Source of the DNA: Legionella fallonii LLAP-10
GTDB lineage: Bacteria; Pseudomonadota; Gammaproteobacteria; Legionellales; Legionellaceae
Length of the DNA: 64,000 nt
Direction: 5' to 3'
NCBI RefSeq assembly: GCF_000953135.1
Contig: NZ_LN614827.1
Span: forward strand, 3,829,501 to 3,893,500
The notes under the pieces are model-generated. The model was not told the DNA's origin. It did no database searches and worked only from the letters and a program-made list of their open reading frames with translations. How positions within the stretch are numbered: the first letter of the stretch is position 1; the number at the start of each line of letters is the position of its first letter. The translations under genes and the position numbers were made by a program. Positions 44,545-52,182 of the stretch are shown here, piece after piece.

Positions 44545-45807
44545 ATGACGACCGAAAAACAAGATACTTTTACACAAAAGAATAAAAAACCTCAGACGAA
44601 ACCTGGCCCGAATCGTGATAGGTTTATTCCTACTCGTCCTGTTTCTCAAACAGAAAGGGAAATGCAAGAGGCCCTTTTTGCGGGAACCTTCGATATTCCT
44701 GCAACCAGAGAGGCAGACATTTTATTTCATACAATGTTTGGTTTTTCTCTTACAACATTACAACGATCCAGAGTCTTGAATTTTAAATTACCCGAACCAG
44801 AGTCATTGATGCTCAAGAGGCGTGAATTTTCTGCCCTGGATAATATTCGTATTTTAGATGCGCCTAATTTAGTGAGTGATGCTTATTATAATCCATTGTG
44901 CTGGAGTGAATTGGTATATCTAGGGCTAGGTAATACGACTTACTCCTATGACCTTCAAACGAAGAGCGTTAGAAAAGTCAACGAGGCGAGCGCCACTATT
45001 TCTGCCCTATCTTGCTCTAATAAGTTTATTACTCAGGCAACCACAGACTCAAGCTTGCATTTTATTGATGCTCAAACATATAGCCAAACATCAGTGAATA
45101 ATTTAGCAATCTTTACCAAGATAATTCCCGATGCATCTTCTAGTGGAACGTATTTGCTTGGGTATAGGGCTGAAAACGCCCCCCATCGCCAATATACTGT
45201 AAGTCATTACGATGTGCGCTCCGGGCGAATGACTTTTCATATCACCTCATTTGGTGAAAGGTTCGCTGGGTTAGCATTCGATAAAAGAAATACACTCGCC
45301 TTAGGGATAGGCGACTCCGTTGGCCTTTGGGATGTGCGCAAATTGCACGAACCAAGACTATCATTCACAGGACATACAACCGTTTCTAAAGCAATTGCTT
45401 TTTCGCCCGAAGACCCTAAAAAAATTGTTACTGGAGGTGAGGTAGAAGATAAAACATTACAGTTATGGGATGTTACGTCTGGAACAGTCCTTGCTCAAGC
45501 AACTACAGAGGGGCCGGTATGCGATATTCATTGGATTACTCAACACGGTTTTTTTGCAACCCAAGGAGTTGGCAATCCCTCTATTTCTTGTTGGTCTAAG
45601 GAGGGGCGCAGGTTAGTTAAAGAGCAAAGTACCGCGGTGCCTGAACAAGTGTTACATTCAGCGCAAAATCCTCAGGACCCATGTGCTATTGCAACAACAT
45701 TAGCAGATGAATCACTCAAGTTTTGGTCAGTAAAAAAAGAAAAGAAAGAAGAGAAGGAAAGTAAATTAGAGGGAGTCTCCTCTTTACAATGGCCAGTAAT
45801 TCGCTAG
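44545..45807 (+). CDS. Cdc20/Cdh1-like WD40 protein, putative host APC/C co-activator mimic
   Basis: A 420-residue protein with the layout of eukaryotic Cdc20/Cdh1, the co-activators that bind substrates for the anaphase-promoting complex. A disordered basic N-terminus leads to a C-box, DRFIPTR (25-31). Then comes a segment resembling the Cdh1 linker (DILFHTMFG, SRVLNF), the family-typical ILDAPNLVSDAYYNPLCWS (103-121) and seven propeller blades. Family-specific phrases are KAIAFSP plus TGGEVEDKTLQLWDV (blade 5) and VCDIHW plus GNPSISCWSKEG (blade 6). A charged linker (398-408) precedes the C-terminal Ile-Arg. In eukaryotes the C-box binds APC8 and the IR tail binds APC3. There is no signal peptide, so delivery by a type IV secretion system to a host is inferred. 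No bacterial role is known for such a protein. Confidence 0.88.
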   Translation: MTTEKQDTFTQKNKKPQTKPGPNRDRFIPTRPVSQTEREMQEALFAGTFDIPATREADILFHTMFGFSLTTLQRSRVLNFKLPEPESLMLKRREFSALDNIRILDAPNLVSDAYYNPLCWSELVYLGLGNTTYSYDLQTKSVRKVNEASATISALSCSNKFITQATTDSSLHFIDAQTYSQTSVNNLAIFTKIIPDASSSGTYLLGYRAENAPHRQYTVSHYDVRSGRMTFHITSFGERFAGLAFDKRNTLALGIGDSVGLWDVRKLHEPRLSFTGHTTVSKAIAFSPEDPKKIVTGGEVEDKTLQLWDVTSGTVLAQATTEGPVCDIHWITQHGFFATQGVGNPSISCWSKEGRRLVKEQSTAVPEQVLHSAQNPQDPCAIATTLADESLKFWSVKKEKKEEKESKLEGVSSLQWPVIR

Positions 45808-46004
45808 CCGATACCTTTATTAAACTTCTTTCCAAGCGCGCTGCAAAGGATGAATTGCGAGGAGATGAGGAGCCCGAAGTGTACACGCAGAAGTCGAGCA
45901 CCAGTGCCTCTGCAGTAGCATTTGGAAAGAGATCTATCGATGAATTTTGCTCGAACCAGGAGTCAAAGAATTTGGTACTCGTTGACGTAATGACGTCAAC
46001 TTGA
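45789..46004 (+). CDS. Possible small 71-residue ORF overlapping the Cdc20-like gene
   Basis: This frame starts at an ATG inside the last 19 bases of the Cdc20-like gene, in another frame, and encodes a hydrophilic, Ser/Glu-rich 71-residue peptide with no recognised motif. The GAGGGAG upstream is 13 bases away, too far for a good ribosome binding site. It may be chance, a coupled small protein, or a former extension of the upstream protein cut off by a frameshift. Confidence 0.25.
   Translation: MASNSLADTFIKLLSKRAAKDELRGDEEPEVYTQKSSTSASAVAFGKRSIDEFCSNQESKNLVLVDVMTST
45981..46000. repeat. Palindrome with CGTCAAC arms
   Basis: GTTGACG (45981-45987) and CGTCAAC (45994-46000) form a 7-bp hairpin, followed by TTGA. 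The arm GACGTCAACTT is close to the GGCGTCAACTTAAG arms at 50.5 kb, so it may be a degenerate member of that family. It lies between convergent genes. Confidence 0.4.
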
Positions 46005-46102
46005 ACACGTATAGCCTGGTTGCCGAGAACAGACGACCATTATACTGGATGACAAATGGTTGGCATTACAAAATGCATAAGTAAACGTCACTAAGTAAGC
46101 AC

Positions 46103-47605
46103 TTACAGATTGGGATTATAAGCTGTAGACGATTCAACCAAATCTAGTTTATTTTTTTCCTTCGCTGTATTGGTAGTAATATAACGATTCAAATGCGGAG
46201 CTAATAGCCACATACATAAAGCGATAATCAAGGTTATAATACCTATCCAGGCAAATACAGTGGTATAAATCATTAGTGACTCTATGCCAGGTTTAATATG
46301 CTTAGGAAGTGCAGTATAGGAAGCCACTGTGGCGCCAATAAATCCAGCAACAGCGGAGGTTAAAAACCATATCCCCATAACAAATCCTGCAATTTTTGCT
46401 GGCACTAGCTCCGCCACCATTGCTACTCCAAGAGCAGAAACTAATAACTCACCTAGACTTTGAAACAAATAGCTAATAATGAGCCACCAAGAAGAAACCG
46501 CTCCATTATCAGTATAAAAAAAACGCGAAAAATAAAGGATTAAAAAGCTCAAAGCACACATGGTCATGCCCAAAGCGAACTTGTAAGGAATAGAAAATAA
46601 AATACCTTTTTCATTTATTTTATCATAGCCATAGGCCAGCACTGGACTCATTAGAACAATCCAGATAGGATTTAACGCTTGAAAACTCTGAGGATCGATA
46701 GTGATACCTAAGAAACCAGGGTTTACATTATTCACCGCAAACAAATTGATTGACGTCGGCATTTGTTGATATAAAGTGAAAAAAATAATTGCCTCGATCA
46801 TAAGCACCATAGCAACTAGCATATTCATACGAGATGCTTTTTCTTCTTTGCTCATCCAATGAATATAAGCACCAATGACTATAAAAGTGATTCCCCATAA
46901 TAAGTTCTTGGCGAGTATTACATTTTGTAATAAATGAGCGGAAATTAGGGTAAGAAGTAATACGCCAACAATTACCATGCCCCATTGCCGCACAGAAATT
47001 CGTTGCTTATCTGCTGCTGTATTAATATCAGCTATATACTGATATTGAAACCAATAATTAGCCAAGCCAATAATTAAACCCACAGCACTAATTAAATAGG
47101 TATAGGTGTAACCATAACGACTAGCGACGGTAGGTCCTGCAAATAAAGCAACCATACTACCCAAATTGATGGCCATGTAATAAAGAGTAAATCCACCATG
47201 TAACCTAGGATCATTTTCTTCATAACATTTGGATAATAAATTTGACGGATTCGCTTTAAATAGGCCATTCCCTACGCAAATTAGACCAAGAGCTAAAAAA
47301 ACATTTTTTTTATCGACCAGAGCCAAAGAAAAATACCCTGCTGATAAAACAATCAGTCCTAGGACAATAGTACGTTTAGTGCCAAGTACCTTATCACCAA
47401 GATATCCTCCTATGACTACCAAGCCATAAACTAAAGCAGAGTAAGCACCAAAGGTATAATAAGAATCCATATCACTATACCCTAGATAGCGAATAAAATA
47501 GAGGGTCAAGACGCCTTGTACCGTGTAAAAACCAAAGCGCTCCCATAATTCCAACAAGAAAATCATACGAAATGCATCTGGTTGTTCACGGAAAATGCCC
47601 AGCAT
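46103..47605 (-). CDS. POT/PTR2-family proton-dependent peptide transporter
   Basis: A 500-residue inner-membrane transporter with about 14 hydrophobic segments. The family signature ELWERFGFYTVQG is near the N-terminus, and GGYLGDKVLGTKRTIVLG follows after the second helix. Later helices contain NPIWIVLMSPVLAYGYDK and SLGELLVSALGVAMV, both typical. It imports di- and tripeptides with protons, fitting an organism that lives on amino acids. The gene stands alone between convergent and tandem neighbours. Confidence 0.93.
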   Translation of the reverse strand: MLGIFREQPDAFRMIFLLELWERFGFYTVQGVLTLYFIRYLGYSDMDSYYTFGAYSALVYGLVVIGGYLGDKVLGTKRTIVLGLIVLSAGYFSLALVDKKNVFLALGLICVGNGLFKANPSNLLSKCYEENDPRLHGGFTLYYMAINLGSMVALFAGPTVASRYGYTYTYLISAVGLIIGLANYWFQYQYIADINTAADKQRISVRQWGMVIVGVLLLTLISAHLLQNVILAKNLLWGITFIVIGAYIHWMSKEEKASRMNMLVAMVLMIEAIIFFTLYQQMPTSINLFAVNNVNPGFLGITIDPQSFQALNPIWIVLMSPVLAYGYDKINEKGILFSIPYKFALGMTMCALSFLILYFSRFFYTDNGAVSSWWLIISYLFQSLGELLVSALGVAMVAELVPAKIAGFVMGIWFLTSAVAGFIGATVASYTALPKHIKPGIESLMIYTTVFAWIGIITLIIALCMWLLAPHLNRYITTNTAKEKNKLDLVESSTAYNPNL

Positions 47606-47682
47606 GGATTCTATTCCTATAGAGGGTAAATTTTTAAGTTAAAGCAATTTTTTCCTTTTTGCAATGAGCCTTAACGACACAT

Positions 47683-49023
47683 TTAGTGATGCTGAGGCCC
47701 CTCAGTTTCTGTTATGGCCTCCCCTTCCCCCTCTTCCTCATCAGCGTTTTCTTTATTAACATGCTCTTGGGTTGGCTTAGGAGTAACACGCTCGTTACTA
47801 AGGGCGATCGTTACTTCATCCTTATGTGAAAGCTCATGCTTTGCTTTACGCGCTTCAATATCACTACCCATTAACCCAATCAAAACATCGGTGGTGGACT
47901 CATGGGGCATGTCCTTTTGAACATGTTGTTCGTTCGTCTCATCCAGCTTTTTCTGAGCCGTATCTAATTCAGCACCTTTCCGTGCTTCGTTGATCTCCGT
48001 CAACGTATTGTCGTTCACTGCCTCTTGCTCTAAAGAATCAACTTCGACTGATTTCTTAAATTTGCTTACCAGCCAATGGCCAAAAGACTGAACCAAAGGA
48101 GCAGTTAATCTACCCAAAAGATAAACACCACCGGCAATAGCTGTTCCTGCTAATATTCCCATTCCCACAGGCGGAAAAAATAAGGAGAGAGATAATCCCA
48201 CTATGGTTAAACATCCCAACGCAATCCCAACGCCTTTATCAAGCACGTGAATCATGCCTACTTGTTCTATTTTCTGTTGTAAATGCAGCTCATCCGTTTT
48301 TAATTTTTCTACAATTTTCTTCTGTGCAATATAACGTTCTTGCAATAACACTATATCGGTATAGACCTCTATTATACTTTGCTCATCTGTCGCTTTTTTG
48401 AGGCGTTCATGTAACACGTGTACCTCTTCTTGAATTAAACGCATTTCCTCTTCTTCGCTGTCTAATTCTTTCTTTAATTTTTTGTATTCCTTACCTAATT
48501 GATAACGCTCATAGAGAGTTTTGCCTAATAAAAACGTACTCACAGATATACCGATACTTGCAGCTATAAAACCAATTATTGGTGCTGCAACAGGAACAGT
48601 TAGCGCCGTAATTGCCAATGCCATTAATATTCCGGAATAAGCCCATTTAATATTGTTATCCAGAGTGAATGGAACTTCTTGGCCCAAGACATAGGCTGAA
48701 AGATAAATAAAAGGAATACGCACAAAATCAAAAGCAGCTATAGCTACGGAACCAATATGAAACCCGGAACTAACCGATTGACTGGATGCAGTATGAGTTA
48801 AATCACTAACTCGTTCACCTATCTTAGAAATTGATTCGCCTGAATCGCCTACACGATCCAATAATCGTGACAACATAGGTACTTTTTCTGCTGCCGCCTT
48901 TAATAAAGATTCTCGAGTTAAAGCAACTAGCTTATAATCTACAGGATCTAACATTAACTCTAAGTCTTTTAGAACATTTTCTTTATCTAATTTCTTAGCA
49001 ATTTCATCTTCGCTTAGACTCAT
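47683..49023 (-). CDS. Unrecognised membrane/coiled-coil protein with glutamate-rich tail
   Basis: A 446-residue protein I do not recognise. Hydrophobic segments lie at about 85-113 and 125-170, followed by a highly charged coiled-coil region (170-255) and another hydrophobic pair (258-305). The C-terminal 130 residues are hydrophilic and end in a Glu cluster, NADEEEGEGEAITETEG, then PQHH. Glutamate-rich stretches close to the C-terminus are known as an E-block in Dot/Icm substrates, so translocation is possible. It lies downstream of nothing obvious and is separated by 77 bases from the POT transporter on the same strand. Confidence 0.75.
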   Translation of the reverse strand: MSLSEDEIAKKLDKENVLKDLELMLDPVDYKLVALTRESLLKAAAEKVPMLSRLLDRVGDSGESISKIGERVSDLTHTASSQSVSSGFHIGSVAIAAFDFVRIPFIYLSAYVLGQEVPFTLDNNIKWAYSGILMALAITALTVPVAAPIIGFIAASIGISVSTFLLGKTLYERYQLGKEYKKLKKELDSEEEEMRLIQEEVHVLHERLKKATDEQSIIEVYTDIVLLQERYIAQKKIVEKLKTDELHLQQKIEQVGMIHVLDKGVGIALGCLTIVGLSLSLFFPPVGMGILAGTAIAGGVYLLGRLTAPLVQSFGHWLVSKFKKSVEVDSLEQEAVNDNTLTEINEARKGAELDTAQKKLDETNEQHVQKDMPHESTTDVLIGLMGSDIEARKAKHELSHKDEVTIALSNERVTPKPTQEHVNKENADEEEGEGEAITETEGPQHH

Positions 49024-49332
49024 TTCTCTGCTCCCAAAAAAGACTTACTTTAAATATACCAAGTAGACATTAAGAGAACATGACGTAACATGCTTATCTT
49101 TTGCTACCACACGAGATTGCATCAAGCCATTAATAATAATGGCAGAAAAAATTGGAAGCTGCACAAAGGAACTATAGCTCTTAAACTCTTGGTGAAAAGA
49201 TTCTCTTTTTGTTCAAGATGAGCAAAATATGGATTTTATACGAACCGAGCCGTATAGTTACATCAATTCTTTCTTGCTAAGCAGGCCTATGTTCAACTAT
49301 ATTTTTAATATGAAAAACAAGAATAAGTCATC
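49024..49332. other. Intergenic spacer with nothing recognised
   Basis: About 309 AT-rich bases between divergent genes. No open frame or clear palindrome was seen. It presumably holds both promoters. Confidence 0.3.
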
Positions 49333-50442
49333 ATGGTTAAAAAAGCTCTATATCTGGCTGGTGGAGGTGCGCGAGGGGCCTATCAAGCTGGTGTTTTAAA
49401 GGCAATTGGTCACATTTTACAAACTAAAACCTTTCCATTTGATATGGTGAGTGGGGTCAGTGTTGGTAGTATTAATGCAGCAATACTTGCAGAAAATGCT
49501 AATGACTTTCCTACGGCACTGGATAAATTGGAATCGATATGGGGAGAGATCCATTGCCAGCAAATTTATAAGGCCAGTAATTATGAATTAGGGAAGTCTG
49601 TAATGCGCAATTTGAGCACCCTAATTATTAAACAACGACAGTCAGGCCACTTACTAGATACTTCGCCATTGAAACAGTTTATTGATGAGACTATCGATTT
49701 TTCGCGTATAGAAGAAAATATTAATGCAGGACATCTAAGTACTCTGGAGGTGATTAGTCTTTGCTATGAAACCCACCAGACGATTTCTTTCTATAACCAT
49801 AACCACCCTGAATTTCATGATTGGCATTATCCTCGTCATAGTAGCCAACGCGCCATCATCAGTGCAGAGCACATTTTGGCATCCAGTGCCTTGCCTCTCT
49901 TCTTCCCAACAATAGCTATAGATGGATTACATTATGGAGATGGCAGTATAGGGCTTGTTGCTCCCTTACGCGGTGCTATACGCTTTGAAGTAGATAAGAT
50001 TCTAATTTTAGGAACAAGAGAACTTCCCGAATTTACTAATCCAGAAATTTTGCGCAATGAAGAAATTCCTTTTGCCAGTATTTTAGGTAATATGCTTAAT
50101 GGATTGTTCTTAGATAACCTTGATAGAGACATTGAAATGGTTAATCGCATGAATGAGATAGCCACTTTATTATCTATGTGGAAAAAACGCCGCTCTCCTT
50201 GGCGTCCCATATCAACTCTATATTTACGTCCAAGCCAAGATATGGCTTCTTTAGCACAAAACAATTTTAAAACCATGTCTGCCTTACTGCGATATTTGTT
50301 GAATTTTCTAGGTGCAAAAAGCCATTCAGGGGACTTATTAAGTTTTTTATTATTTGAAAAAGAATTTACCCGCGAGCTCTTAGAACTTGGCTTCCATGAC
50401 ACTATTGCTAATGCTAAAGAAGTTGTTGCATTCTTTAGTTAA
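49333..50442 (+). CDS. Patatin-like phospholipase
   Basis: A 369-residue patatin-domain hydrolase. The oxyanion loop GGGARG is at 10-15, the nucleophile elbow GVSVG with Ser43 at 41-45 and the catalytic Asp203 in GDGSIG. No signal peptide is visible; the domain begins near residue 5 (ALYLAGGGARGAYQAGVL). Legionella species have many patatin-like proteins, some delivered to the host (the VpdA-VpdC group). The close fit to the compact bacterial type leaves a housekeeping lipid role equally possible. Confidence 0.92.
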   Translation: MVKKALYLAGGGARGAYQAGVLKAIGHILQTKTFPFDMVSGVSVGSINAAILAENANDFPTALDKLESIWGEIHCQQIYKASNYELGKSVMRNLSTLIIKQRQSGHLLDTSPLKQFIDETIDFSRIEENINAGHLSTLEVISLCYETHQTISFYNHNHPEFHDWHYPRHSSQRAIISAEHILASSALPLFFPTIAIDGLHYGDGSIGLVAPLRGAIRFEVDKILILGTRELPEFTNPEILRNEEIPFASILGNMLNGLFLDNLDRDIEMVNRMNEIATLLSMWKKRRSPWRPISTLYLRPSQDMASLAQNNFKTMSALLRYLLNFLGAKSHSGDLLSFLLFEKEFTRELLELGFHDTIANAKEVVAFFS

Positions 50443-50468
50443 GTGACACCGTTATATGAACAGTGAAT

Positions 50469-50553
50469 GGCGTCAACTTAAGGATGTGTAGCACGGATTA
50501 GACGAAGTCGTAATCCGGGATTGAGGCTACATTAAAAAGCTTAAGTTGACGCC
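50469..50553. repeat. 85-bp nested palindromic MITE/REP-like element
   Basis: The outer arms GGCGTCAACTTAAG (50469-50482) and CTTAAGTTGACGCC (50540-50553) are perfect 14-bp inverted repeats. Inside, TGTAGC (50487-50492) pairs with GCTACA (50526-50531), and CGGATTA (50494-50500) with TAATCCG (50511-50517). The whole can fold into one long hairpin. It lies between convergent genes. No transposase is nearby. Confidence 0.75.
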
Positions 50554-50578
50554 GCTATGTGAACCGTTACACGACATT

Positions 50579-51379
50579 TTAATATTGCTGCAGTAATTGC
50601 AAAACAGACTCTGTTTTAGGCTTGACCCCGTTCCAAATAAAAAATGCTTCGGCAGCCTGTTCAACCAACATCCCTATGCCATCTATTGCCACACACCCTA
50701 GGTTTTTAGCGTAATCGACAAAAGGAGTAGCCTGTTTTTGTTGGTATGCTAAATCATAACAAACCGGTTTATAAGACATCACCTGCTCTGGTAAAAAGAT
50801 AGTATTGCCTTCCAAACTTGCAGAAGTAGCATTAATAATTAAATCAAATAGTTCCGATAAAGTATCAAGACCCGCATATTTAATTTGCGGAAAATCATTT
50901 TGCAACGCTATTGCTTTGGCCACTGTTCTACTCGCCACAGTTAAAGTTTCAGGATTTGCAGCTAATAAGGGATGTATTATTCCTCTCGCAGCACCTCCTG
51001 TACCCAATATTAGAATACGCTTTCCAGGTAAATCGATATAACGCGTTAAATCACGAATTAATCCAATGCCATCCGTATTATCTGCGTACAACTTATTGTC
51101 ACATATCCATAAGGTATTCGCTGCCCCAGCCAGTAGACATCGTTCCGTACGATGTTGAGCCATAGCAAATGCTCGTTGTTTAAAAGGCAAGGTGACATTC
51201 AATCCCTTGCCTTTATGAATGAAAAAATCAGATACTTGCTGTTCAAAGAGCCGCTCATCACCCTGTATTTTGTCATAGGAAAGTTCAATCTTCGCTTGAT
51301 GAGCAAAAGACTGATGAATAATAGGAGATAAGCTATGTGTGATGGGATTACCGATAACAGCAAAACGTTTAGATGTCAT
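50579..51379 (-). CDS. aroE: Shikimate dehydrogenase
   Basis: A 266-residue NADPH enzyme reducing 3-dehydroshikimate to shikimate for aromatic amino acids and chorismate. The substrate-site SLSP (17-20), Lys67 (NVTLPFK) and Asp103 (NTDGIG) are present, with the dinucleotide loop [16 protein letters not shown] stands a few bases before the ATG. The first 45 bases overlap the divergent gene on the other strand. Confidence 0.96.
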   Translation of the reverse strand: MTSKRFAVIGNPITHSLSPIIHQSFAHQAKIELSYDKIQGDERLFEQQVSDFFIHKGKGLNVTLPFKQRAFAMAQHRTERCLLAGAANTLWICDNKLYADNTDGIGLIRDLTRYIDLPGKRILILGTGGAARGIIHPLLAANPETLTVASRTVAKAIALQNDFPQIKYAGLDTLSELFDLIINATSASLEGNTIFLPEQVMSYKPVCYDLAYQQKQATPFVDYAKNLGCVAIDGIGMLVEQAAEAFFIWNGVKPKTESVLQLLQQY

Positions 51380-52093
51380 GCATTCCTCTATTTTTTTGGT
51401 GTTCTATGTTGTGTAATGTCTATTACAGCACGAGCAATAAGTTTACCAATCAACGTGTATCTTAAGTTAACGCCTAATAATCAGGTCATTCCCCTCATCG
51501 AACATTTTAATCAGTTTCTACAGCAGAAGAAGCTACTGAGTACTTATCATGTCAAGCCCTTTATTCTCACCCATCCCCTTCATATCACTTTATATCTCGC
51601 GACGTATGAAGAAACACAAATTAGCGCAGTTATAAAGCAAACTCAAGATTTGGCTCAAAAACAAAAGAACATATCGATCGCCACAGAGCGTTTTCACGCC
51701 AGTACCAGTGGCTATGTCATGTTAGCATTAGAACAGAATGAGCGATTGCAGCAATTAAGTAACAAAACATTAAGCCAATTAGCTGAGCTACGTGATCAGC
51801 ATGCCTCTACTCCTGATTGGGCCTCAAAAGATCGGAAAAGACAAGAACTATTTAAACAATGGGGTAGTCCCAGCGTCATGAGTTATTACCAACCTCATTT
51901 CTCCGTCTTTGATCCGGAGCATTTATCTCCTAAACAACGCGCAACGTTATACCAAAAACTGCAGTTATTAATAGGGCAATTTAGTAAAGTACATGACGTC
52001 AAAGTTAAGGCAACAGCATACGCTATTGGTGTTGGTATTGCCGATGCCCAAGGACAAATTATAAAAGAACTGGATTCATTTCCTTTAAGTTAA
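51335..52093 (+). CDS. Exported 2H-phosphoesterase-like protein
   Basis: A 252-residue protein with the two H-x-[ST] motifs of the 2H phosphoesterase (2'-5' RNA ligase/LigT) superfamily: HIT at 83-85 in PLHITLYL and HFS at 188-190 in QPHFSVFD, about 105 residues apart. The N-terminus has a positive region, a hydrophobic core [15 protein letters not shown] and ARA-I, a likely signal-peptidase site around residue 34. The ATG at 51335 has AGGAG seven bases upstream, so I accept it although it overlaps divergent aroE. An in-frame ATG at 51416 would remove the signal. The substrate (cyclic phosphate nucleotide or RNA end) is unknown. Confidence 0.8.
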   Translation: MCDGITDNSKTFRCHAFLYFFGVLCCVMSITARAISLPINVYLKLTPNNQVIPLIEHFNQFLQQKKLLSTYHVKPFILTHPLHITLYLATYEETQISAVIKQTQDLAQKQKNISIATERFHASTSGYVMLALEQNERLQQLSNKTLSQLAELRDQHASTPDWASKDRKRQELFKQWGSPSVMSYYQPHFSVFDPEHLSPKQRATLYQKLQLLIGQFSKVHDVKVKATAYAIGVGIADAQGQIIKELDSFPLS

Positions 52094-52154
52094 CGTCATT
52101 TTCGGATAAGAAAGTTAGCCGCTATATCACCAATACCTCAATAACAGCTTTTGC

Positions 52155-52172
52155 CGGGCAATCTGTTGCCCG
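52155..52172. terminator. Hairpin between convergent 2H-like gene and pepN
   Basis: CGGGCAA, a TCTG loop and TTGCCCG form a 7-bp perfect stem. The sequence just before it on the plus strand is CTTTTGC, so on the minus strand a short T-poor tail follows. It is a probable bidirectional terminator. Confidence 0.5.
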
Positions 52173-52182
52173 ACCTGTATTA

